Shown piece after piece: positions 51,456-60,346 of a stretch of DNA of 64,000 nucleotides (position 1 is the stretch's first letter; each line of letters opens with the position of its first letter). Source of the DNA: Marispirochaeta sp964554875 (lineage in GTDB: Bacteria > Spirochaetota > Spirochaetia > JC444 > Marispirochaetaceae). The notes below the pieces were generated by a model. It saw only the letters and a list, made by a program, of their open reading frames with translations. It did no database searches and was not told the origin of the DNA. Where the stretch lies: positions 1-64,000 of the forward strand of contig CAZKQJ010000006.1 of the NCBI GenBank assembly GCA_964554875.1. Reading direction: 5' to 3'. The position numbers were made by a program, and so were the translations under genes.

Positions 51456-52616
51456 ATGCGAACGCAGATCCTGATCGTGGGAGCCGGCCCCGTGGGCCTT
51501 TTGCTTGCCAACCTGCTGGGACAGAAAAATATCGATACCCTGCTGGTGGAAAAGCGGAGCGAAGCTTCCCGGCATTCCAAAGCCATCGGGCTAACCCCTC
51601 CTTCCCTCCGTATTCTGGCCCGGCTCGGACTGGAAGAAAGCTTCATAAACAACGGGGTCCGGATTACCGATGCCTTTGTCCATGGAAAAAAGAACAGCAT
51701 CGGACACCTCTCCTTTTCCGCCATACCCGGGCCCTACCAATACATACTCTCCTTTCCCCAGCGGAGGACCGAAGAGATCCTGCGGCGGAAGCTTGAATCC
51801 TTTCCCGGCATACAATTCCTGCAGAACCATGAATGCATGGAATACAGCGATCACGGGGACCATATCAGCGCCGTTGTTCGCACGGAAAAGGGGGAATCCC
51901 TCAATATTGACGCTGACTACCTCTGCGCCTGCGACGGCTTCCGCTCGAGCCTGCGGCAGCTCTCCGGCATCGGCATGCCCGGGCGTGAATATTCCGACAC
52001 CTTTCTGATGGGGGACTACCGGGACCGATCCGGCCTGGAGAAAGAGGCGCATCTCTTTTTTACCCCTTCAGGATCGGTGGAATCCTTTCCCCTTCCCGGG
52101 GAGTTCCGGCGCTGGGTGGTTCAGACACCTTTTTATATGGAGGATCCCGACCCTGATTACCTGGAAAGTTCGGTATTCCAGCGTTCAGGCTTCACCCTTG
52201 ACCCGGCAGACAGAGAGTGGACGAGCCCCTTCAGAATATACAGCCGGATCATGACGGATTTTTATCGGGGAAGACTTCTGTTTCTCGGCGACGCGGCCCA
52301 TACGATTCCCCCCATCGGCGGCCAGGGAATGAACACCGGCTTCGGGGACGCGGAGCATGCAGCAGGAATACTCGCTTCCATGCTGGAAGGTGGATACAGC
52401 GCCGGACTTCTTCGCAGCTACTCCCGCCGTCGCCGGATAGCCGCCGTAACAGCCGCAAGCAAGGCGGTTCTCTCCATGAAGACAGGGACCATACAGGGCA
52501 GAATCGCCTCATTCCTGCGGAACGGAGTGATTAAGCTGCTCCTTGCAAGTCCCTTTAAACACAGCCTCTCGAAGCATTACGCTATGCTGGCGATAAAGAG
52601 CATCAGTTCTTCCTGA
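51456..52616 (+). CDS. FAD-dependent aromatic hydroxylase-like monooxygenase
   Basis: Flavoprotein of 386 aa of the p-hydroxybenzoate hydroxylase type. The FAD site is ILIVGAGPVGLLLANLLG, the DG motif is CACDGFRSSLR, and the GD motif LFLGDAAHTIPPIGGQGMNTG binds the ribityl chain. It should hydroxylate a phenolic ring with O2 and NAD(P)H. Next to a type III polyketide synthase and methyltransferases it resembles SrsC, which oxidises alkylresorcinols to quinones in Streptomyces. Its end overlaps the convergent methyltransferase by 14 bp. Confidence 0.88.
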   Translation: MRTQILIVGAGPVGLLLANLLGQKNIDTLLVEKRSEASRHSKAIGLTPPSLRILARLGLEESFINNGVRITDAFVHGKKNSIGHLSFSAIPGPYQYILSFPQRRTEEILRRKLESFPGIQFLQNHECMEYSDHGDHISAVVRTEKGESLNIDADYLCACDGFRSSLRQLSGIGMPGREYSDTFLMGDYRDRSGLEKEAHLFFTPSGSVESFPLPGEFRRWVVQTPFYMEDPDPDYLESSVFQRSGFTLDPADREWTSPFRIYSRIMTDFYRGRLLFLGDAAHTIPPIGGQGMNTGFGDAEHAAGILASMLEGGYSAGLLRSYSRRRRIAAVTAASKAVLSMKTGTIQGRIASFLRNGVIKLLLASPFKHSLSKHYAMLAIKSISSS

Positions 52617-53364
52617 TCACCGTGATCCTGAGCATGCCGAACATCCGCGGCAGGTATTGGAGGGGAGAAAACCCGCGGCTTTCAAGGAGGCGTAAAAACT
52701 CAGCCTGATCCGGAAAACTTTTAAGACTCTCGGCAATATAGCCGTAGACCTCAGGATTACCATGATAGACCCGACCCCAGAGACGTCCCCAGAACGACAG
52801 GAGTCCAATCTGCAGCCTCCCCAAACCTTTCCGGCTTGATCTGGAGAAATCGAGAAAGGCGCCGTATCCTCCGGGCTTCAGCATACGATGAATCTCATCC
52901 AGTAAGCGCCCCAGGTCGGGGGAGTTCCGCAGGGCGTAACCTCCGCTGATAATATCGAATTCCCCGTCCTTAAAGGGGAGTTCGTTCATGTCTCCCGGGG
53001 AAAAATTGATCCGTTCCTGTATTTTCCCGGGCATGCGTGCAAGGTTCGAAGCCGCCCGGTCCAGCATATCGGTATTCAGGTCGATCCCCTGTATGCGGGC
53101 GGAAGGATACCGGAGGGCGAGCAGAAAACTGAGATCCCCCGGTCCGCAGGCAAGGTCCAGAATGCGTGGCTCAGGGATCTCCGGAAGCAGCGAGACCAGC
53201 TTCTCCTTCCAAGCCGCGTCCCGGCCGAAGGAGAGCACCCGGGTAATACCGGAATAAACCTGTGCCACCGGAGTAAAGAGCATGCGGTTGTACTCCCGTT
53301 TGCTCTCGGGCAGGGTGAGATCAAAATCCTTCAGACGCTGCCGGAATCGCCGTTTCTCATCCAT
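52603..53364 (-). CDS. UbiE/MenG-like methyltransferase
   Basis: Class I methyltransferase of 253 aa. The SAM site is RILDLACGPGDLSFLLALR, followed by QGIDLNTDML, NFSPGDMNELPFKDGEFD and ISGGYALRNSPDLGRLLDEI, which is the UbiE/MenG pattern. Those enzymes C-methylate quinone rings. Its position between the hydroxylase and the divergent polyketide synthase suggests methylation of the cluster's polyketide-derived ring. The 74-bp gap to the synthase gene holds two T-rich direct repeats (TTTTTATTTTCCT) and probably both promoters. Confidence 0.87.
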   Translation of the reverse strand: MDEKRRFRQRLKDFDLTLPESKREYNRMLFTPVAQVYSGITRVLSFGRDAAWKEKLVSLLPEIPEPRILDLACGPGDLSFLLALRYPSARIQGIDLNTDMLDRAASNLARMPGKIQERINFSPGDMNELPFKDGEFDIISGGYALRNSPDLGRLLDEIHRMLKPGGYGAFLDFSRSSRKGLGRLQIGLLSFWGRLWGRVYHGNPEVYGYIAESLKSFPDQAEFLRLLESRGFSPLQYLPRMFGMLRITVIRKN

Positions 53365-53438
53365 GGGCTGTTTTTTTCTCCTGTTTTTATTTTCCTCTTT
53401 TTATTTTCCTTGCCTGATGAAGATAGTACTTTTATCCC

Positions 53439-54566
53439 ATGCAGGAGTCAAACAATAAGCAAGGCGCGTATCTTCTGGGAATCGGTACCGTTGTTCCGGA
53501 CTATTCCTACTCCCAGGACTTTGCTCTGGAGTTCAATCTGGGAATCGAGGGGACAACGGAGCGGCAGAAAAAGTTCATGCGCCGCATCTATGCCGGAAGC
53601 GCCATCGAAAAACGTCATTCCGTCATCGCCGATTACGGCCGTGATCCGGCGGATTACAGCTTTTTTCCGCCCACAAAAAGCCTGAAACCTGAACCCACAA
53701 CGGAGGAGAGAAACGACCTCTTTATCCGGGAGGCCAACCGGCTCTCGGCGCTGGCTGTACAGGACCTCTTTGCACGCATAGGAAACGCAGACACCAATAC
53801 CATTACCCATCTAATTACCATAAGCTGTACCGGCTTTTCCGCTCCGGGCTTCGACTTCCACCTGGCCCGGGAGCTTGAGCTGCCTGCCGCTACCAGGCGT
53901 TACCATATCGGTTTTATGGGCTGTTACGCTGCCCTGACCGGGATGTCCCTGGCTCATTCAATCTGCAGGGCAGAGCCCGGTGCCCGGGTCCTGATGGTAA
54001 ACGTGGAGCTCTGTTCCGTACACTTTCAGCAGCGGGACGATCTGGATACCATGGTCGCCAACGCCATATTCGCCGACGGGGCCTCCGCGGCGCTGATTGT
54101 CGCTGATCCGACGGAAGCGGACGCAGCTGTACTCGCCTTCGACTCCTTCAACTCCCAGATCCTTCCCGACAGCGAGGAAGACATGGCCTGGCGGGTGGGA
54201 AATACGGGATTCAAAATGAAGCTCTCCGCCTATGTGCCCCGGATAATAAACGAGAATCTTGAGGATATCCTCAAAGGGATCCTCGACAAAAGCGGCCGCC
54301 GCCGCGGGGATATCGATATATGGGCGGTACACCCCGGCGGGAAGGCCATCCTCGAAAAAATTGAGGAGGCCCTGCAGCTCGATCCTGCGGAACTCGGCGT
54401 GTCCTACGAGGTCCTCCGGGACTACGGCAACATGAGTTCGGTAACCATCATGTTTGTACTGCAGAAAATCCTTGCCGACAGCCGGGAAGGAAATGTTCTG
54501 GCCATTGCCTTCGGTCCAGGACTCACCGTGGAAACCGGTTTCATGCGTAAGATTTCCCGGCAATAG
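53439..54566 (+). CDS. Type III polyketide synthase (chalcone/stilbene synthase-like)
   Basis: Ketosynthase of 375 aa that extends an acyl starter with malonyl units and cyclises the product. The catalytic triad is visible: Cys in HIGFMGCYAALTG, His in IWAVHPGGKAI, and Asn in DYGNMSSVT. The C-terminal FGPGLTVETGF is the family CoA-loop signature. Bacterial homologues make alkylresorcinols, alkylpyrones or phloroglucinols; here a fatty-acyl starter is a reasonable guess. It leads three same-strand genes, with a methyltransferase 3 nt later and an NDH-2-like gene. Confidence 0.93.
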   Translation: MQESNNKQGAYLLGIGTVVPDYSYSQDFALEFNLGIEGTTERQKKFMRRIYAGSAIEKRHSVIADYGRDPADYSFFPPTKSLKPEPTTEERNDLFIREANRLSALAVQDLFARIGNADTNTITHLITISCTGFSAPGFDFHLARELELPAATRRYHIGFMGCYAALTGMSLAHSICRAEPGARVLMVNVELCSVHFQQRDDLDTMVANAIFADGASAALIVADPTEADAAVLAFDSFNSQILPDSEEDMAWRVGNTGFKMKLSAYVPRIINENLEDILKGILDKSGRRRGDIDIWAVHPGGKAILEKIEEALQLDPAELGVSYEVLRDYGNMSSVTIMFVLQKILADSREGNVLAIAFGPGLTVETGFMRKISRQ

Positions 54567-54569
54567 CCT

Positions 54570-55316
54570 ATGCCGCTTTTGACCTTTCCCCGTCGGGAAA
54601 CAAAACCGGAGCTGATGGACGATCCGGCGTGCGATGAAAAAATGCTTATACGGACCGTCCGGCAGTTCCGGCTGATAAATCTGCTCTTCTCAGCTTCCCG
54701 CCGCCTGATCAAAAAGGAGTTCGTCTCCCGGATGAAACCTGGAAGTACAAAACCCTACACCTTTCTCGACATCGGGGCCGGCGGCTGCGACACCGCCCTC
54801 TGGCTTGCGGATTACTGTAAAAAAAAGGGCATCCCGATCCGCATCACCTGCCTGGACAATGATCCCCGGATTGCCCGCTACGCCCGCCGGGTTATTGAAA
54901 AACGAAAGAATATCGAACTCCTCCAGGCTTCGGTTTTCGATATTCGCACAATGCCGTGCTTTGATTTTATCTTCTCAAACCATTTTCTTCACCATTTTTC
55001 CGATTCACAAATCCCGCAGATACTCGACCTGGTGGAGGAAAAAACCGGCATCGCCTTTTTAATGAACGACCTGTGCCGCTCCCGCCTCTCGTACCTGGGC
55101 TATGAACTCTTTGCCCTCCTTTTTCTGTACAAAAGCTTTGCCCGCTACGACGGCAAATTGTCCATCCGGCGGGGATTTACCACCCAGGATCTGCGCCGAC
55201 TGATCGGGGGGACAAAAAATCCCGAATCCTTTTTTGCGGGAAAGACCTTTCCGGGCCGCGTGTATATCAGCGGTCTCAGCCGGGGTGAATCCGGGCACCT
55301 TTCGGGAGATGCATAA
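54570..55316 (+). CDS. SAM-dependent methyltransferase in the PKS cluster
   Basis: Class I methyltransferase of 248 aa. The SAM motif is FLDIGAGGCDTALWLADY, followed by ITCLDNDPRIARYARR and DFIFSNHFLHHFSDSQIP. Similar proteins stand directly after type III polyketide synthases in many bacteria and are thought to O- or C-methylate the phenolic lipid. It is separated from the synthase by 3 nt and from the next start by 1 nt, so the three are one translational unit. Confidence 0.85.
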   Translation: MPLLTFPRRETKPELMDDPACDEKMLIRTVRQFRLINLLFSASRRLIKKEFVSRMKPGSTKPYTFLDIGAGGCDTALWLADYCKKKGIPIRITCLDNDPRIARYARRVIEKRKNIELLQASVFDIRTMPCFDFIFSNHFLHHFSDSQIPQILDLVEEKTGIAFLMNDLCRSRLSYLGYELFALLFLYKSFARYDGKLSIRRGFTTQDLRRLIGGTKNPESFFAGKTFPGRVYISGLSRGESGHLSGDA

Positions 55317-55317
55317 A

Positions 55318-56478
55318 ATGGGCAAAAGAATAGCCATCATCGGCGGCGGATTTGCGGGAACGGAAGCTGCCCGGAGGCTTTCGGGCCGGGGACAGGAGGT
55401 CCATCTTTTCGACCCGAGGCCCGCCTTCGAGTTCCTCCCCCTTCTGCCGGATTTCCTGGGCGGGCGCTACTCCCGTGAATCAGTAACATGCGCTTTCTCC
55501 TCACTGGCGAAACAATACGGCTTTATCTTTCATCAGACCCGGGTCAGTTCCGTGGATCCCGTACAGTGCCGCTTTTATGCGGAGGGGCAGCAATTCAAGT
55601 TTGACTACCTTCTGATTTCATCTGGGGGCACCACCGATTTTCACGGGAATAAAACGGTCGCCGAAAAGTGCTTTACCGTGCGCAGTGCCTCCGGCATTGA
55701 AGCTCTGCTTGCAGCCTTCCACTCCCAGAACCCGGACACTGCGGTTCTGGTGGGCGGCGGATATACCGGTCTCGAAACGGCATCCCAGCTGAGGCGCCTG
55801 GCCCGCAAAAATGGCAGGGAGCCGGAGATCCTCGTCATCGAAAAAGGGAAGACCATTCTTGCCGGAGTCGGCCCCGAAGCACGCAGCTACCTGGAGCAGG
55901 AGCTGAAAAAACTCGGCATAACTATCCTCACCTCCACGACCCTTGAGGTGTTCAGCGAGGAGGGCGTCAGCCTTTCCAGCGGAAGAATTCTGAAACGCCC
56001 CCTTGTCATCTGGAACGCGGGAGTGAGCTTTCCCATAGAATTATGGGTACAAGAGGTCGATCTCGACGCTGCCGGCAGGGCGAGGGTGGATCGGTACGGA
56101 CGAATCGGGGAGCAGTGCTGGGCGGCAGGGGACATTGCCCATTTCGGCGATGGTGATGCCGGCCTTCCCATGGCAAGCTACCTGGCGATACAGCAGGGGG
56201 CTTCAGCGGCCGGGAACATCCTGCGTCACATTGACCGTAAACCGTTGCGCCCGTACCGGCCCCGGTACTTCGGCTACGTCGTTCCCCTGGCCAGCGGATA
56301 CGGAATCGGCAGGATAGCCAGAATAAAGCTGAAAGGACGGCTACCGGTGCTGATCCATCATGCAGCGGGGATCATAAGAAGCTTTGCCCCGGGGAAAAGA
56401 ATCAGAATGCTGAGAGAACTGCTGCGGGAGGGAATCGGGATGGGACGGAGCAGGATGGAGCGAGGGATTGATACATAA
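55318..56478 (+). CDS. NDH-2-like FAD/NAD(P)-dependent oxidoreductase
   Basis: Pyridine-nucleotide-disulfide-type flavoprotein of 386 aa. The FAD site is RIAIIGGGFAGTEAARRL, the NADH site is TAVLVGGGYTGLETASQL, and CWAAGDIAHFGDG is the second FAD motif. There is no redox CxxC pair. It resembles type II NADH:quinone dehydrogenases; the basic C-terminal segment (GKRIRMLRELLREGI) could bind membrane. In this cluster it might reduce the quinone that the pathway makes. The longer frame from 55234 overlaps the methyltransferase and is not used. Confidence 0.87.
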   Translation: MGKRIAIIGGGFAGTEAARRLSGRGQEVHLFDPRPAFEFLPLLPDFLGGRYSRESVTCAFSSLAKQYGFIFHQTRVSSVDPVQCRFYAEGQQFKFDYLLISSGGTTDFHGNKTVAEKCFTVRSASGIEALLAAFHSQNPDTAVLVGGGYTGLETASQLRRLARKNGREPEILVIEKGKTILAGVGPEARSYLEQELKKLGITILTSTTLEVFSEEGVSLSSGRILKRPLVIWNAGVSFPIELWVQEVDLDAAGRARVDRYGRIGEQCWAAGDIAHFGDGDAGLPMASYLAIQQGASAAGNILRHIDRKPLRPYRPRYFGYVVPLASGYGIGRIARIKLKGRLPVLIHHAAGIIRSFAPGKRIRMLRELLREGIGMGRSRMERGIDT

Positions 56479-56497
56479 ATTTGAGCTTTTTGACATA

Positions 56498-56526
56498 TTG
56501 ACTTCTGTTTTTTTATTTGGTATATT
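56498..56526 (+). promoter_or_regulatory. Promoter of GAF-HisKA_2 kinase
   Basis: TTGACT (56498-56503), a 17-bp T-rich spacer and TATATT (56521-56526), about 32 bp upstream of the kinase start codon. Confidence 0.7.
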
Positions 56527-56558
56527 GTCAGTAATGACCCGCATTACACAGGATCAGC

Positions 56559-57722
56559 ATGGATAGATCCGCCCGTGTCCAGGTAGTCAACGTAAACAAT
56601 CTTGTCACAGTTCCGATCTCCTCCTCAACCAAACCCGAAATCGACGAATCCTTCCAGGAAAAGTGGCAGGAACTGGTCGATATAGCAGCGCGGATAATCG
56701 GTGTTCCCTCCGGGCTTATCATGCGGCTTTTGGAAGATGAAATCGAGGTATTCAAATCCAGTCACACCAAAGATAACCCCTATGAACCCCGCGAAAAAGC
56801 TGAGCTGGGCTGCGGCCTGTACTGCGAAACTGTCGTTGGCAGACGCGAAGCCCTGCTGGTACCGAACGCGCTTGCGGATAAGAACTGGAAAGACAACCCG
56901 GACGTTCAACTGAAAATGATCTCCTATTTCGGCGTTCCGATCCTCTGGCCCGACGGCGAGGTTTTCGGCACCTTGTGTGTGCTGGACTCAAAGGAAAACA
57001 GCTATACGGAGGATCATAAGCTGCTTATAGAAAAGTTTGCCGGGATGATCGAACACGATTTGAAGGAAATACAGATCCGTTCCCAGCTGCAGAATACAAT
57101 CGGCTATAAGGAAGTTCAGATCCGGGAGATGCGCCATCGCATCAAGAATCAGTTGAACATGCTCATAAGCTACATCGACCTCAACCGTGACCAGGAGAAA
57201 GGATCATATAACCCCGATCTGATGCAGGATTTGCACAATCACATAAACGCCCTGTACAGACTGCACAATATCCTGAATCAGCAGGAATCGGATTACACGA
57301 TTCCGGTTGTCGACCATCTGAGACGTATTCTCAAGGACATCGTTTCGAACTCGTCATTCCCCATCGGGATCATGGTGCGGGGAGATGATTTTCATCTTCC
57401 GGAAGAGTCCATGGTGCCCCTCATGATGATAATCAACGAACTGGCGACAAACTCAATGAAGTACGCATTCAGCAAGGTGGAGAATCCGGAGATCAGGCTG
57501 GACTGCCGCGAAAAGGAGGGACGAATCATTTTCTCCTACGCAGATAACGGCAGCATGACAAAACCCACGGCTGAGATAACAAAAGGGCTGGGAATGATGA
57601 TCATTGAAGGCCTCAGTTCGCAGCTGGGTGGTTCAACACAGATCGATATGGATAAAGGATTTCATTTCACCCTGGAGATACCGGGGCAAGACGGAAAAAC
57701 ACGCACTATTCTGCGTCCATAA
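56559..57722 (+). CDS. GAF-domain HisKA_2-type sensor kinase
   Basis: Cytoplasmic kinase of 387 aa. A GAF domain (about residues 30-170, with YFGVPILWPDGEVFGTLCVL) precedes a HisKA_2-type phosphoacceptor, REMRHRIKNQLNMLISYIDL, and an HATPase domain with NELATNSMKYAF and GLGMMIIEGLSSQLGG. There is no transmembrane segment or receiver, so it must signal to a separate regulator. The convergent receiver-PAS protein at 57723-59681 abuts its stop and is a candidate partner. Ligand unknown. Confidence 0.9.
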   Translation: MDRSARVQVVNVNNLVTVPISSSTKPEIDESFQEKWQELVDIAARIIGVPSGLIMRLLEDEIEVFKSSHTKDNPYEPREKAELGCGLYCETVVGRREALLVPNALADKNWKDNPDVQLKMISYFGVPILWPDGEVFGTLCVLDSKENSYTEDHKLLIEKFAGMIEHDLKEIQIRSQLQNTIGYKEVQIREMRHRIKNQLNMLISYIDLNRDQEKGSYNPDLMQDLHNHINALYRLHNILNQQESDYTIPVVDHLRRILKDIVSNSSFPIGIMVRGDDFHLPEESMVPLMMIINELATNSMKYAFSKVENPEIRLDCREKEGRIIFSYADNGSMTKPTAEITKGLGMMIIEGLSSQLGGSTQIDMDKGFHFTLEIPGQDGKTRTILRP

Positions 57723-59681
57723 TCAACAGGTTCCCGGGTGCTTTGAAAGCCGACCGTTCACCCCTCTCTCTCCCCCCCCCGCATCATACACAAGGGAATA
57801 CAGCAGGGATCGTCCCCTCTGCTTAACCGGTCCGCTGAATACCTGCACATCCCGCACCGAACCGTCGGCCCGGCGGTGTCGAAAATCAAAATGGGTTTTT
57901 CGGTAGCTCCGGGCCCGCTCCATCTCCGCAGCGATCTCCTCAGGACTCAGGGTATTGATCTGTGAGATATTCATCCCCCTGATTGTTTCCAGGTCCCAGC
58001 CGTAATAGCGGCAGGCCGCGGGATTCGCGTTTACGATCGATCCGTCCTCCGGGTCGATAAGCAGCATGACGGCGTGATTATTCTCAAAGATAGCCCGGAA
58101 CTCTTCTTCCCGCTCCCGCAGCTCCTGCTCCGACTTTTTGCGCGCGGTAATGTCCCGTTTGAACTCTACAACCTTTTCCACTCTGCCGGTCTTTTCATCG
58201 ATAATGGGATAGGCAAAGGCTTCGATCCATTCCACCGGGGATCCTGCAGAGCCCTGCAGCTCGCTCATCTCCGGTTTGCCGCTTTCAAAACAGCGAAGAA
58301 CCGGACAACCCGGACATGGTGCTGTGCGCCCACGGAAAGCACTGTAGCATTTCCTGCCGGTAAAATCGCTTTCTCCCGGAAACCAGGTATGGGTAGTACT
58401 GTTAACCCGGTCGATGCTCAGGTCATAGTTCAGAACAGAGATACCTTCCTGCACACTTTCCACCACGCTTTCCAGGTAATTCTTCGTATCCTCGATCTCC
58501 CGGGTTATGCGATACTGTTCGGTTACATCCCGGAAAACAAGCACGACACCCTCGACATCCCCCTTTTCATCCCGGATAGGAGCAGCACTGTCGGCAATCT
58601 GCATCCTTCTGCCGTCCCGGGAAACCAGGGCGGTATGATTGCCCAGCTCGATTATCCTGTTGTTCCGAATGACAATCTCCGCAGGATCGGCAGCAACAGC
58701 ACCGGTCCTTGCATCCTTTATGGCAAAAACCTTTGACAGGGCTTCGCCGCGAGCCTGTTCAAGAGGCCATCCCGTAAGCTTCTGGGCCACGGGGTTCATG
58801 GTCAGGATATTCGTATCCCTGTCGGTGGAAATAACTGCATCCCCGATGGCGTCCAGGGTCGTGGCAAGGTATTCCTTCTGCTGCCTCAGGCGCTCCTCGG
58901 CCCGTCTTCGTTCCGTTATATCGCTGATTACCACGGCGAACTGTCCTGGCTCATGCAGAAAGGCCCATACATCGTAATAGCGGTCCAGCTCTCTGGAATA
59001 ATTCTCATAGGAGAGGGATTCTCCGGTTTTAACAACCCTGTCGTAGGTCTCGATCCAGTACTGCTCGGTTTCCGGGAGAATCTCCTTGACAGTCTTCCCG
59101 ATGGTCTTCCCGGCTTTGAGGCCGGTGATTCGTTCAAACCAGGGATTGACGTCAAGAAAAAGGTAATCCACTGCCTTGCCGGAATCATCATAGATCATCT
59201 CGTGCAGCGCGTATCCTGCTGTCAGGTTTTCAAAGAGCAGACGATAGCGTCTTTCGGCGCTGGAGATTGCAGCATTGCTCCTTCGAAGTTCCCTGTTTGC
59301 GGAGTGCAGCCGGAAAGCCATGGTTATGGAACGCAAAAGGACCATCTCGCCGCTGTTCTTGACTACATAGCCGTAGGAACTGATCCTGTCGGTCTTTTCC
59401 ACATAGTCCTGTTCGGTGTGGGAGGAGAGAAAAACGATGGGAACATCCCGAAGGAGCAGGATTTGTTTGGCAGCCTCAGTTCCATCTATACCCTTTCCAA
59501 GATCGATATCCATCAGGACCAGGTCGATTTCGGTGTTGTCGTCCGCAGTACAGCGGACAGCTTTTTCTCCGCTTAAAGCATGGATAACCCGGTAACCGGC
59601 CTTCTGAAGCATCTGCTTCTCTGCAAGGGCAATAATCGCCTCGTCTTCCACAAGCAGAATAGTTTTTTTGTTGGAATCCAC
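57723..59681 (-). CDS. Receiver domain plus multiple PAS domains
   Basis: Protein of 652 aa without membrane helices. Residues ~5-120 are a receiver (LLVEDEAIIALAEKQMLQKA; phospho-acceptor Asp in LVLMDIDLGKGIDG). Four PAS domains follow, recognisable at ERITGLKAGKTIG, KLTGWPLEQARGEAL, a third with a Cys cluster (GRTAPCPGCPVLRCF) that could bind metal or a cofactor, and a fourth, CRYYGWDLETIRGMN. No kinase, GGDEF or DNA-binding output is present. The fourth PAS breaks off at YSLVYD, where families continue with ITERK, and runs into a G-rich tail encoded by a 9-base tract. The protein may be truncated or phase-variable. Confidence 0.87.
   Translation of the reverse strand: MDSNKKTILLVEDEAIIALAEKQMLQKAGYRVIHALSGEKAVRCTADDNTEIDLVLMDIDLGKGIDGTEAAKQILLLRDVPIVFLSSHTEQDYVEKTDRISSYGYVVKNSGEMVLLRSITMAFRLHSANRELRRSNAAISSAERRYRLLFENLTAGYALHEMIYDDSGKAVDYLFLDVNPWFERITGLKAGKTIGKTVKEILPETEQYWIETYDRVVKTGESLSYENYSRELDRYYDVWAFLHEPGQFAVVISDITERRRAEERLRQQKEYLATTLDAIGDAVISTDRDTNILTMNPVAQKLTGWPLEQARGEALSKVFAIKDARTGAVAADPAEIVIRNNRIIELGNHTALVSRDGRRMQIADSAAPIRDEKGDVEGVVLVFRDVTEQYRITREIEDTKNYLESVVESVQEGISVLNYDLSIDRVNSTTHTWFPGESDFTGRKCYSAFRGRTAPCPGCPVLRCFESGKPEMSELQGSAGSPVEWIEAFAYPIIDEKTGRVEKVVEFKRDITARKKSEQELREREEEFRAIFENNHAVMLLIDPEDGSIVNANPAACRYYGWDLETIRGMNISQINTLSPEEIAAEMERARSYRKTHFDFRHRRADGSVRDVQVFSGPVKQRGRSLLYSLVYDAGGGERGVNGRLSKHPGTC
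57772..57780. repeat. Nine-base C (G on the coding strand) homopolymer
   Basis: A run of nine C near the 3' end of the receiver-PAS gene, next to a CTCTCTCT stretch. One added base would change the C terminus and extend the frame; one lost base gives an early stop. Such tracts slip in replication and sequencing. Confidence 0.85.
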
Positions 59682-59751
59682 TATTACCCCCCGGAACCTC
59701 GATCCATTATAGTGATCCTTCCGGAAATCCGCAAATCAACGGAAAACGGAT

Positions 59752-60099
59752 CTACCTGACCTTCCGGACCAGAAACGCGTGGAGGACTCCGCCGAACCAG
59801 GCCAGAAGAAAACACAGAATAATATTCAGCAGCACCTTTCCGGAGTTGCCGGTCTTAAGCCACACCGCCACGGGGGGCAGCAGAATGCAGAGAACGAGCA
59901 GCAGGGTGTCATTGTCGGTATCCAGGGTGATAACGGTGGACGAAAGCTTGACACCGCAGCGCAGGCAGATATCCTGAACCTCAGTCGTTGCGGCACCGCA
60001 GTTCTGGCAGTAGTTTCTGGATTTCAGAGGACGGACACCGCAATTCATACAGTAGTCCGCCTTTTCGTCAACTTCTTTTCCGCAGTTTCTGCAGTACAT
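59752..60099 (-). CDS. Double zinc-ribbon protein with Pmp3/YqaE-like membrane domain
   Basis: Protein of 115 aa. Two zinc ribbons occupy the N terminus: MYCRNCGKEV with YCMNCG, then YCQNCGAA with CLRCG. The C-terminal half has two hydrophobic helices (LLLVLCILLPPVAVWLKTG and LNIILCFLLAWFGGVLHAF) matching the Pmp3/YqaE stress-membrane family. The ATG at 60099 fits the ribbon start better than 60111. The 235 bp between this gene and the kinase at 60347 are AT-rich and show no other feature. Confidence 0.85.
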   Translation of the reverse strand: MYCRNCGKEVDEKADYCMNCGVRPLKSRNYCQNCGAATTEVQDICLRCGVKLSSTVITLDTDNDTLLLVLCILLPPVAVWLKTGNSGKVLLNIILCFLLAWFGGVLHAFLVRKVR

Positions 60100-60346
60100 G
60101 GCAATCCTCATCTCTGTTTGGTTTTTGAGCTTACAGTATACCGGTTTTCATCAAAAGTTGTATATATATGATCTTACCTTCACCATTTGTTATAATTTCT
60201 TTATTTTGTTTACTATTGATATTATACAAATTCTATACTAGAATAGACATCCAGGGAGATATAATTCATTTGATCTTTATGGGAAAAGACATCACAAGTG
60301 CGAAATAACAGATTAGTTCCCCACCCAGGATTATCCGGGAGTTATT

